From: Chloroflexota bacterium | GTDB lineage: Bacteria > Chloroflexota > Anaerolineae > UBA7937 | Reading direction: 5' to 3' | Length of the DNA: 6,596 nt | NCBI GenBank assembly: GCA_003453555.1 | Contig: DMLA01000184.1 | Location: 1,470-8,065, forward strand | Shown here: positions 1 to 5,662 of the stretch, one piece after another | Numbering within the stretch: position 1 is the first letter of the stretch | Layout: each line of letters starts with the position of its first letter | Notes under the pieces: model-generated | The model's database searches: none | What the model saw: the letters and a program-made list of their open reading frames with translations, nothing else | What the model was told of the DNA's origin: nothing | Made by a program: the position numbers and the translations under genes

Positions 1-42
1 ACTAGTGAGAGTGCTATTTAGGTTGAGGAGTTTATCGGACAT
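1..42 (-). CDS. possible 5' end of a divergent gene, cut by window edge
   Basis: On the minus strand an ATG at 42 opens a frame with no stop for 14 codons to the window edge (MSDKLLNLNSTLTS). It lies about 30 nt downstream of the predicted start of the leftward promoter at 81-109, a sensible distance for a divergent gene. Against it, the only Shine-Dalgarno-like sequence (AAGGA, minus strand) is one base from the ATG, which is too close for a good site, and 14 open codons are weak proof. The ATG also sits inside the palindrome GGACATGTCC. The product cannot be named from so short a piece. The true start could lie further left, beyond the window. Confidence 0.3.
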   Translation of the reverse strand, partial: MSDKLLNLNSTLTS

Positions 43-67
43 GTCCTTACACCGGGTAGGTTGAGGA
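19..67. repeat. 11-bp direct repeat flanking a 10-bp palindrome
   Basis: TAGGTTGAGGA occurs at 19-29 and again at 57-67 in the same orientation, 38 bp start to start. Between the copies lies the perfect palindrome GGACATGTCC (37-46). The block falls in the predicted leader of the leftward transcript, so it may be a protein-binding site or a leader RNA element. Its function is not known. Confidence 0.45.
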
Positions 68-78
68 TAATGCATTAT
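67..78. promoter_or_regulatory. AT-rich palindrome at leftward start site (candidate operator)
   Basis: ATAATGCATTAT is a perfect 12-bp palindrome two bases downstream of the leftward -10 box, so it covers the expected transcription start. A TAAT...ATTA palindrome also follows the rightward -10 box (350-365). A dimeric regulator bound here would block initiation. Operator identity is inferred from position and symmetry; it does not obviously match the GT-TA-AC pattern known for HutC-type GntR operators. Confidence 0.4.
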
Positions 79-80
79 GC

Positions 81-109
81 AATATACCACTTTCTTACCC
101 CTCGGTCAA
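81..109 (-). promoter_or_regulatory. leftward sigma70-type promoter
   Basis: Read on the minus strand: -35 TTGACC (109-104), a spacer of exactly 17 bp, and -10 TATATT (86-81). The last bases of the spacer plus the -10 box give AGTGGTATATT, identical over 11 bp to the rightward promoter at 332-342. It would start transcription near 74, toward a gene mostly or wholly outside the window. The -35 box lies in the left arm of an inverted repeat (105-111 / 138-144). Confidence 0.55.
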
Positions 110-144
110 GAGCCCTGTATCTCATCTGCTGAGATGGTCTTGAC
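105..144. repeat. nested inverted repeat
   Basis: The outer arms GTCAAGA (105-111) and TCTTGAC (138-144) enclose inner arms ATCTCA (119-124) and TGAGAT (130-135) with a 5-nt loop. The left side carries a 7-nt interruption and the right side 2 nt. The outer left arm overlaps the leftward -35 box, so folding or protein binding here could influence that promoter. It lies between the two predicted promoters, so neither would transcribe it. Confidence 0.45.
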
Positions 145-151
145 TGGCGGG

Positions 152-185
152 CCCTGCTTCTCACAGAGTGGTATTGGAAGCAGGG
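152..185. repeat. perfect 9-bp inverted repeat with 16-nt loop
   Basis: CCCTGCTTC (152-160) and GAAGCAGGG (177-185) pair perfectly. The loop carries AGTGGTAT (167-174), the same 8-mer that begins the shared -10 region of both promoters, here followed by TGGA as in the rightward copy. A second small hairpin, GGACT/AGTCC (184-188 / 191-195), overlaps the right arm, so the two are mutually exclusive. This may be a third regulator site midway between the promoters or a structured remnant. Confidence 0.4.
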
Positions 186-313
186 ACTGAAGTCCTTGGT
201 GCGACCGCTCTGGGGTAACGCTTTTTCCGTAGGTAGGGGACCTTGCTTCCGTTGTTCTCATGGCGTTGAGAGGAGAGGTTTTCACTATGCCACCACAAGC
301 CGGCCCTACGTAG

Positions 314-342
314 TTGACAATTGGGTCACTTAGTGGTATATT
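314..342 (+). promoter_or_regulatory. rightward sigma70-type promoter of the operon
   Basis: A perfect -35 TTGACA (314-319), a 17-bp spacer and -10 TATATT (337-342) lie about 95 bp before the regulator gene. Transcription should begin near 349-350 and leave a leader of roughly 90 nt. The palindrome CTACGTAG (306-313) abuts the -35 box. No comparable promoter is seen later in the window, so this is likely the main promoter for all downstream genes. Confidence 0.75.
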
Positions 343-349
343 GGAGATG

Positions 350-365
350 TAATATTATAATATTA
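350..365. promoter_or_regulatory. 16-bp AT-only palindrome at rightward start site (candidate operator)
   Basis: TAATATTATAATATTA is a perfect palindrome starting 8 bp after the -10 box, covering the expected +1 to +16. That is a classic repressor position, and a self-regulating GntR protein encoded next door is the natural candidate. It also contains TATAAT at 356-361, but with no -35 box at a suitable distance. Regulator identity is inference. Confidence 0.5.
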
Positions 366-427
366 TTCTGACATGGCTTAAGACAAGGTAGTTGATTTCG
401 TATTTTGCCACGGAAGTCACCATTGTT

Positions 428-433
428 AGGAGG
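428..433 (+). promoter_or_regulatory. ribosome binding site of the GntR gene
   Basis: AGGAGG ends 5 nt before the GTG at 439, which decides that start over the out-of-frame GTG at 437. Confidence 0.8.
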
Positions 434-438
434 GCTGT

Positions 439-1197
439 GTGCCTAGTCGAGACGAAGTTCCAGTTCCGCTCTACTATCGAATCAGAGAGGATTTACGAGA
501 ATTGATAGATTCGGGCCAACTCAAGCCCGGTGATCAGCTCAGTTCGGAGCGGGAACTTTCCAAGCAGTATGGGGTGAGCAGCATAACGGTGAAACGAGGC
601 GTCCTAGATTTGGTTCGGGACGGACTGTTGTATCGTGTGCCGGGCAAGGGTACTTTTGTCTCCCAGCCGAAGATGGAGCGAGATCTCTCGCGACTTACCA
701 GTTTCACAGAAGAAATGCTGCATCACGGGCTCAAGCCAAATAGTAGGGTCTTAGAGGCAAGAATAATACCTGCGAGTGGCAGCGTTGCCAAGAACTTGGA
801 TCTTCCTCCAGGTGAGAAGATCATCGCTCTGGAGCGACTTAGGTTTGCCAATGGTGAGCCGTTGATGCTTGAAAAGACGTTTCTGCCTCACAGATTGTTT
901 CCTGACCTTCTTTCGGAGGATCTAGCCACCCAGTCACTCTATCATTTTATCACAGTGAGGTATGGGGTCTCACTCGCTAAGGCCAGGGAAACCCTTGAAC
1001 CAGTGATCATAAACGACAAGGAGGCGCACAATCTGGCCGTTGAAGCTGGCGCGCCAGGGCTTCTCTTGGAATTGGTGGCCTATACCGACAACGGAAGGCC
1101 TGTCGAATACACCAAGGCGATAGTCCGCGGCGACAGGTGCAAATACTACATAGAGATGGCGGGTTTTCGCCGGGAGAGGGATCGGTCAGGAACGTAG
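439..1197 (+). CDS. GntR-family transcriptional regulator, HutC/UTRA type
   Basis: A 252-residue one-component regulator. Residues 10-76 form the GntR winged helix: PLYYRIREDLRELIDSGQLKPGDQL, then the recognition region SERELSKQYGVSSITVKRGVLDL and the wing GLLYRVPGKGTFV. Residues 87-235 are a UTRA effector domain with the usual FTEEMLHHGLKP opening, the ERLRFANGEPLMLEKTFLP core and a closing PVEYTKAIVRGDRCKYYIEM strand. Length is normal for the family. Relatives sense sugar phosphates, amino sugars or other small ligands and usually repress neighbouring catabolic and transport genes. It starts at GTG with a strong AGGAGG. It is first in the operon, behind a promoter with a palindrome at +1, so autoregulation is likely. 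The 73-bp gap to the next gene fits one transcript. The effector cannot be read from sequence; an imported-sugar derivative is inferred from the neighbours. Confidence 0.93.
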   Translation: MPSRDEVPVPLYYRIREDLRELIDSGQLKPGDQLSSERELSKQYGVSSITVKRGVLDLVRDGLLYRVPGKGTFVSQPKMERDLSRLTSFTEEMLHHGLKPNSRVLEARIIPASGSVAKNLDLPPGEKIIALERLRFANGEPLMLEKTFLPHRLFPDLLSEDLATQSLYHFITVRYGVSLAKARETLEPVIINDKEAHNLAVEAGAPGLLLELVAYTDNGRPVEYTKAIVRGDRCKYYIEMAGFRRERDRSGT

Positions 1198-1208
1198 GAA
1201 CGGATAGT

Positions 1209-1252
1209 TTGGGCTAGGTCTATCTTCGTAGAAACACGAAGGAGACGCCCAA
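1209..1252 (+). promoter_or_regulatory. intercistronic hairpin covering a Shine-Dalgarno sequence
   Basis: Three aligned pairings build one bulged stem: TTGGGC (1209-1214) with GCCCAA (1247-1252), GTC (1218-1220) with GAC (1244-1246), and CTTCGT (1224-1229) with ACGAAG (1236-1241), around the loop AGAAAC. The right side contains AAGGAG (1239-1244), the best Shine-Dalgarno-like sequence before the next gene. There is no following T-run, so it is not an intrinsic terminator. It could limit translation or stabilise the mRNA. Confidence 0.45.
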
Positions 1253-1270
1253 GACAGAGCTGGTAGCCGG

Positions 1271-3118
1271 ATGGACTTTGACATTCAGCAAGGCTCCGAG
1301 AGTGCACTCATCGCCTTGGTCAAACCAACGAGGGCAGATTTCATTGGTGATCAAACCGCGCTTTATGAGCACGCTATTTGGGCGGTGACCATGGCTAGCG
1401 CGAAGATCCCTTTTGCTTTTCTCAGCGAAGAAGATCTCACAGAGAAGGCAGAACGGTATCCCCTGTTAATCCTCCCTCGCGTGGCCTGGCTCGATGAGGA
1501 AGAGGTTCAAGGCGTCGAACGAATGTTGCATGCCGGAGGCCATCTGTTGATTAGTGGAGGTTCCGGATGCTGTTTCGGTCCCCTCGGTCAGTTCTCGAGG
1601 CGTAACGCCAACGTCTTGGAGAAGCTTGCAGGTGTCGAAAGTCAAATCTCTTCAAAGGGTCGATCAGATTACTCACAGTCGGCCTTTCTTAGGTTGACTA
1701 GAGAGCACCCTCTAACTCGAACACCTTACACAAGTGAGGGAACTACTATTCCTCTCCGGGGCGAACAGTACGCTATTCGAGCGACTAAAGCGGAGTCCCT
1801 CGCTCAGTTCGTATCCAGTAACGAGAGCCAAGAGATTCTCTCCGATGCTCTCACAGTGATGGAAACCAAGGGGGGACGAGTTGTTTGGTTCCTCCCCTCG
1901 GTGGCTAAGCAATTCTCGTACGATAACTCCTATGCCCTGAGAGAGCTCATGCTGCGCACCCTGTTCTTCACCCTAAAAGGTGGATTGGTCAATATCTGGT
2001 ACTGGAAGGATGCGGCTCGCTCGCCTCTTGTTATCGATGGCGATGTTGACCACCCACCCGGAGTAGATCCCGAATGCACCAAGTATGTGCCTGCGGCCAT
2101 CGATACCCTTTCGCAAGCCTCCTTCGACAAGTACGGCATCTACGTCGGTGCTCGCAACTTGGAAGAGTTCCCATCCTACTTCCCACTCGGCCACGAGCAT
2201 TACTACAACCATTCCTATTCCCACCCCTATAGTCATTGGGACGAGCGACCGTGGGCAGCGCTCGACAAAGAGGAAATCGCGGACCAAATTCGGCGTTGCA
2301 ACGAGACGTTTCTTCGCTTGTTGGGCCGGAATGATCAAGGCGTCTTTCGACTGCCACACTTTCAACTCGAAAGAAGTACCCTGACCTTCCAGGTGCTAGA
2401 CGATCTGGGCTACGTCCAGGAATCCTCCGTAGGATCAAACTACACGGTGACCGCTGGCTTCCCCTTCCACCCTTCTAAAGAACCTTGGGCAGGGGTAGAT
2501 GATGGGGAATCGCATTTCAAGTCCTGCCTGGAGCCTGACAAGAACTTTGCAGTTCTTGAAGTACCTATCAGTTTCGATCCCTCTGCCCCTGATTTTCCCA
2601 ACGGTTTTTGCAGTTACAATACCCTATGGGAGGGGGTTAGGAATCGCACAGCATCCCCCGATGACTATCTGGCTATGATCAAGGAGGTAATCGGTCGAGA
2701 ATACCGTCGAGGTGGTCTAATACATATCTTCGCCGATCCCCCTGACGTGGGCTACGGAGCCTTTGAGGACGATGAAGCCGATTACTCCCAGGCGGTGAAG
2801 CAAGGCATAGTGTACGCCAAGAGTTTTGATGACATCGTCTTTATGTCGCCACGAGAACTAGTTGATTGGTGGTCAGCAAGGGAGAAGATCGAAGTCTACG
2901 AACAACGTATCACAGGTGAGGTATGGGATGTCAGGCTGAGGAACGCAGTGCCTGGTACCACCCTCTGTTTGAAACCACCAGAGGGAAAGGTGGTGCGGGA
3001 GGGTCGGACCGGTGGTCGCTTGATTAATCCTAAGCCTTTTGATGACCTCCTTGTCCTGCTTCCCCTTGGGACGGTGGAGGATAGGGTGGACGTTCTGATA
3101 ACCTTAGGAGATAAGTAG
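1271..3118 (+). CDS. NodB/polysaccharide deacetylase-like protein with amidotransferase-like N-terminal domain
   Basis: A 615-residue protein that I do not recognise as a named enzyme. Residues about 10-235 look like a Rossmann, class I amidotransferase-like fold of the kind used as the trimerisation domain of GH42 beta-galactosidases: YPLLILPRVAWLDEEEV, then the MLHAGGHLLISGG strand-turn. No catalytic Cys-His pair is evident. Residues about 250-490 resemble a NodB-type barrel: DGDVDH (256-261) for motif 1, HSYSH (314-318) for the metal-binding H-x3-H, RLP (360-362) for motif 3 and LIH (483-485) for the last His motif. Residues about 545-613 form a beta-rich tail. There is no signal peptide or membrane segment, so it should be cytoplasmic, unlike most deacetylases of this fold. 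It could remove acetyl groups from an imported sugar, but substrate and activity are inferred. The ATG is the only start candidate after an in-frame TAG at 1229; its ribosome site is weak because AAGGAG lies 26 nt upstream. Confidence 0.75.
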   Translation: MDFDIQQGSESALIALVKPTRADFIGDQTALYEHAIWAVTMASAKIPFAFLSEEDLTEKAERYPLLILPRVAWLDEEEVQGVERMLHAGGHLLISGGSGCCFGPLGQFSRRNANVLEKLAGVESQISSKGRSDYSQSAFLRLTREHPLTRTPYTSEGTTIPLRGEQYAIRATKAESLAQFVSSNESQEILSDALTVMETKGGRVVWFLPSVAKQFSYDNSYALRELMLRTLFFTLKGGLVNIWYWKDAARSPLVIDGDVDHPPGVDPECTKYVPAAIDTLSQASFDKYGIYVGARNLEEFPSYFPLGHEHYYNHSYSHPYSHWDERPWAALDKEEIADQIRRCNETFLRLLGRNDQGVFRLPHFQLERSTLTFQVLDDLGYVQESSVGSNYTVTAGFPFHPSKEPWAGVDDGESHFKSCLEPDKNFAVLEVPISFDPSAPDFPNGFCSYNTLWEGVRNRTASPDDYLAMIKEVIGREYRRGGLIHIFADPPDVGYGAFEDDEADYSQAVKQGIVYAKSFDDIVFMSPRELVDWWSAREKIEVYEQRITGEVWDVRLRNAVPGTTLCLKPPEGKVVREGRTGGRLINPKPFDDLLVLLPLGTVEDRVDVLITLGDK

Positions 3119-3191
3119 ATCGCGAACTCTCGTGCCGACAGGTTGCTAGACCTATCAGAGCATGAAGCGCTTGCATCGACGGGCGATCGGC

Positions 3192-3231
3192 AGAAAGGAG
3201 GTGATGAGTGCCGAGTGAAGAGATGGAGTGA
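3192..3231 (+). promoter_or_regulatory. extended Shine-Dalgarno sequence with a 7-codon reading frame
   Basis: AGAAAGGAGGTGAT (3192-3205) is fully complementary to the Bacillus-type 16S rRNA tail (ATCACCTCCTTTCT). It is not placed before a normal gene. A GTG at 3208 starts a 7-codon frame ending at 3231 (MPSEEME), and an ATG at 3204 starts a 4-codon frame. The binding-protein gene begins 50 nt further on with its own site. This may be a leader peptide, a ribosome loading site or a relic of a lost gene. Confidence 0.35.
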
Positions 3232-3253
3232 ATTGGGACACTGGCTAGTCTAG

Positions 3254-3268
3254 TTGGCCAAGGGCCAA
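3254..3268 (+). promoter_or_regulatory. short hairpin touching the ribosome binding site
   Basis: TTGGCC (3254-3259) and GGCCAA (3263-3268) form a 6-bp stem with a 3-nt loop. The stem's last two bases are the first two of the AAGGAGG ribosome site (3267-3273). It may mark the mRNA 5' side of the binding-protein gene or tune its translation. Confidence 0.35.
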
Positions 3269-3273
3269 GGAGG
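3267..3273 (+). promoter_or_regulatory. ribosome binding site of the binding-protein gene
   Basis: AAGGAGG with 7 nt to the GTG at 3281. This supports the GTG start, which also gives a complete MKKLL-type signal peptide. Confidence 0.8.
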
Positions 3274-3280
3274 ATGAGAA

Positions 3281-4603
3281 GTGAAGAAGTTGTTGGTCTT
3301 GTTGAGTGTGGGTTTGGTGGTTGTCTTGGCGGCTTGCGCGGCCCCTGCCACGCCGGTGCCACCGACGCCGACAAGCCCGCCAGGTGTCACGCCTGCTGCC
3401 CCAACGCCGCCTGAGGTGACGACCATAACTCTGTGGGACTACTATGGGACCGCCACCCCCTTCCAACCTGAGATGATCGCTGCTTTTGAGGAGGAGAACC
3501 CAGACATCAGGGTTAAGTACGAATCGCTGGACTGGGATGCCATGTTCGAGAAACTGAGCGTGGCCTTGACGACCGGCACCCCGCCAGACGTAGCAACCGT
3601 CGACATGACTTGGGTTCCCACTTGGGCAGCGCTGGGTGGCTTTGCAGATTTAGGTTCTTTCTCGGGGGGTGAGGTCAATGGAGTCCCCTTCGACGAGGCT
3701 TTCACGGCAGGGTCGTTGGAGGCCATGACCTACGAGGGCAAGATAGTCACCGTAATCGAGGACTTCGACGTCTACTGCCTCTACTACCGGGCCGACCTCT
3801 TCGAGGAGAAGGGGTTGGAGGTACCCACCACTTGGGATCAACTAGTGGAGGTTGGACAGCAGTTAGCCGAGGATACAGATAGCGACGGGGTGCCCGACAA
3901 ATATCTCTACGGCTACTGGCCTGATCCCTTCCGCTGGGCTCAGTTCCTCTACGAGAACGGCGGCGAGATCCTCAACCCCGACAACACGGAAGCCATCTTC
4001 AACCGTCCCGAGGGGGTGGAGGCCACTCAGTTCTTCATCGACATGGTCAACAAGTATCGCATCGCCTTCGACATCGGTGAGGAAGAGGCGATCCCGCCCA
4101 TCAAGGATGGCCGGATCGTCATGTACGCTGATGGGCCCTACATGATGGGGGTGATGAAAGACGGGGCTCCCGAAATGGAAGGGATGTGGGGGGTGGCCCT
4201 TCACCCCTACAGTGTGCAACGGGGCTCCTATCTGGGTGGGACAGGCTTGGTGATCCCTGCCAGGGCTGCCAACAAGGAAGCCGCTTGGAGGTTCATCGAG
4301 TTTGCCATGCGGGTGGACAACCAGATCGGTGTCTACAAGTACTCTGGGGCCGCACCAGGGCTCAAGGCTGCCCTAGAGAGCCCCGAGGTGAGCGTTCCCG
4401 ACCCATACTTTGGTGGCCAGGTGACCTTGCCCTTGTTCTTGGAGGCCACGGAGACCGCACACCACTTCCCTTATGTCCGTCAATGGAATGAGATGTACGA
4501 CATCATCGAGGAAGCGGTGACCTCGGCTCTGCTGGAGGAGAAGACCGTACAGCAGGCCCTAGATGATGCCGTCGCTGAGATCAACGCGCTCCTGGCAGAA
4601 TAA
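3281..4603 (+). CDS. ABC transporter sugar-binding lipoprotein (family 1 / CUT1 type)
   Basis: A 440-residue extracytoplasmic solute-binding protein. Residues 1-19 are a lipoprotein signal peptide: MKK, a hydrophobic stretch, and the lipobox LAAC with the lipidated Cys19. Residues 20-45 form a Pro/Thr/Ala-rich tether. The mature fold starts at TTITLWDYYG and shows family hallmarks: FEEENPDIRVKYE, LTTGTPPDVATVD, YYRADLFEEKGLEVPTTWDQLVE and KEAAWRFIEFAM. Residues 198-206 (DTDSDGVPD) form a D-x-D-x-D-G loop that may hold calcium, as seen in some relatives. Length is normal. It should deliver an oligosaccharide or glycoside to the two permeases just downstream; the ligand cannot be read, though Trp and Tyr residues near W52, Y54, Y55 and W111 fit sugar stacking. 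A long hairpin after its stop suggests it is expressed above the permeases. Confidence 0.93.
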   Translation: MKKLLVLLSVGLVVVLAACAAPATPVPPTPTSPPGVTPAAPTPPEVTTITLWDYYGTATPFQPEMIAAFEEENPDIRVKYESLDWDAMFEKLSVALTTGTPPDVATVDMTWVPTWAALGGFADLGSFSGGEVNGVPFDEAFTAGSLEAMTYEGKIVTVIEDFDVYCLYYRADLFEEKGLEVPTTWDQLVEVGQQLAEDTDSDGVPDKYLYGYWPDPFRWAQFLYENGGEILNPDNTEAIFNRPEGVEATQFFIDMVNKYRIAFDIGEEEAIPPIKDGRIVMYADGPYMMGVMKDGAPEMEGMWGVALHPYSVQRGSYLGGTGLVIPARAANKEAAWRFIEFAMRVDNQIGVYKYSGAAPGLKAALESPEVSVPDPYFGGQVTLPLFLEATETAHHFPYVRQWNEMYDIIEEAVTSALLEEKTVQQALDDAVAEINALLAE

Positions 4604-4615
4604 CAACAGGCGAGA

Positions 4616-4661
4616 GGGTGTTTCGGGCGAAGGGGGTACTCCGCCTCCTTCGCCCTCACCC
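4616..4661 (+). promoter_or_regulatory. long intercistronic stem-loop
   Basis: GGGCGAAGGGGG (4625-4636) pairs with CCTCCTTCGCCC (4644-4655): 12 pairs including one G-T, with a 7-nt loop. Outside it GGGTG (4616-4620) pairs with CACCC (4657-4661) across small bulges, giving about 17 pairs. No T-run follows, so it is a poor intrinsic terminator. Its place between the binding-protein and first permease genes matches the known use of such hairpins (as after malE) to protect the upstream mRNA and lower permease expression. Confidence 0.7.
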
Positions 4662-4705
4662 ACACCAACACAAATCATTCTTACGACCATTGGAGACAAA
4701 GGCGA

Positions 4706-5593
4706 ATGGAGATCTCGATAGGGAGACGCATTGGCATGGCCATAAGGAAATATCATATGGCCTATCTCTTTATCCTGGGCCCGGTGATATGTACGACGAT
4801 TTTCTTCTTCATCCCCATGATCAGTTCTTTCGCATTTAGTTTGACCGAGTGGAGCGGTATCCAACCGCCCGAGTTTGTCGGCTTCGCCAACTATCAAAAG
4901 CTCATATTACATGACCGAAGGTTCATAAAATCGCTTATCAACACCACCATCTTTGTGATACTGGGGCAAGGTAGTGGCCCTGCCTTCGGCTTGATCTCCG
5001 CTCTGGCACTCAACCAGAAGGTGAAGTTTCGGGCCGGCTTCCGGACGGCCTATTTTCTGCCTGTGATGACGAGTCTGGTGGTGGTGGCCACCGTTTGGAA
5101 AATGCTCTACAACGAGGCCGGGTTGGTGAATTTCTTGCTAAAGAGGGTCGGCTTGCCGACCACGCGGTGGCTCATGAACCCTAGAACTGCACTTCTCTCC
5201 ATCATCGTTACCAGCGTGTGGCAGGGGTTCGGCTTTGAGACGGTGATCTTTCTGGCTGCCCTACAAGCGATCCCCAAGGAGCTTTACGAGGCTGCGATGA
5301 TAGATGGGGCGAATGCTTGGAACAGGTTCTGGCACGTGACCTTGCCTAGCCTGCGGCCGGTTATCGTGATGATATACATTATCGGCATCATAGGCAGTTA
5401 TCAGGTGTTCGACCAGATCTACGTGATGACCGGAGGCGGACCAATCAATAGCAGCCAATCCATCGTGGGTTACCTCTACAACAATTTCACCTATATGAAG
5501 TTTGGATACGCATCCGCTGTTGCGTATGTTCTCTTCGCGATCTTGGCTTTGTTCTCCTATCTGCAGATAAGGTTTTTTGGCCAGGAAGAGTAA
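4706..5593 (+). CDS. ABC sugar transporter permease, MalF/UgpA type
   Basis: A 295-residue inner-membrane permease of the binding-protein-dependent superfamily. Six hydrophobic segments are visible at about 18-45, 73-104, 112-132, 160-188, 215-234 and 265-285. The cytoplasmic EAA loop that docks the ATPase is intact at 195-220: EAAMIDGANAWNRFWHVTLP, with the conserved Gly201. The motif SLTEWSGIQPPEFVGFANY after the first segment is typical of the MalF/UgpA side of CUT1 transporters. It pairs with the next gene and receives substrate from the lipoprotein upstream. The ATG at 4706 has AAAGG 3 nt and GGAG 10 nt upstream; an in-frame ATG at 4736 (residue 11, preceded by GGGAG) is a possible alternative start. 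Substrate specificity cannot be assigned. Confidence 0.93.
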   Translation: MEISIGRRIGMAIRKYHMAYLFILGPVICTTIFFFIPMISSFAFSLTEWSGIQPPEFVGFANYQKLILHDRRFIKSLINTTIFVILGQGSGPAFGLISALALNQKVKFRAGFRTAYFLPVMTSLVVVATVWKMLYNEAGLVNFLLKRVGLPTTRWLMNPRTALLSIIVTSVWQGFGFETVIFLAALQAIPKELYEAAMIDGANAWNRFWHVTLPSLRPVIVMIYIIGIIGSYQVFDQIYVMTGGGPINSSQSIVGYLYNNFTYMKFGYASAVAYVLFAILALFSYLQIRFFGQEE

Positions 5594-5662
5594 AGTGGCG
5601 CATCTTCGGATCCCCTCGGGGCAGCTCTCTATAGTTGAAATCACACTGATGGATGACCGACA

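Noticed and set aside
287..313. 8-codon frame (ATG at 287) after AGGAGAGG
   Set aside because: It is upstream of the mapped promoter start, very short, and has no promoter of its own; most likely chance.
356..361. Perfect TATAAT as a second -10 box
   Set aside because: There is no -35 box at 16-18 bp on either strand; it is better explained as the centre of the AT palindrome.
1973..2438. Open minus-strand frames of 130 and 135 codons, and a + strand 99-codon frame at 2085-2384
   Set aside because: They lie wholly inside the 615-residue gene, have low-complexity or unlikely composition and no ribosome sites. The main frame carries clear enzyme motifs through the same stretch.
3161..3176. LacI-type operator-like sequence around AAGCGCTT (3165-3172)
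   Set aside because: Only the central 8 bp are symmetric; the right half fits GCGCTTGCA but the left half is shifted by one base, and no LacI-family gene is in the window.
3030..3466. Minus-strand frames of 114 and 73 codons over the binding-protein start
   Set aside because: They are antisense to the lipoprotein signal peptide and Pro/Thr linker; their composition simply mirrors the repetitive linker codons.
3863..4219. Minus-strand frame of 118 codons
   Set aside because: It is antisense to the conserved core of the binding protein, with no promoter, ribosome site or recognisable motif.
5612..5621. CCCCTCGGGG hairpin between the permease genes as a terminator
   Set aside because: It has only 3-4 base pairs and no T-run follows; both permeases must be co-expressed.
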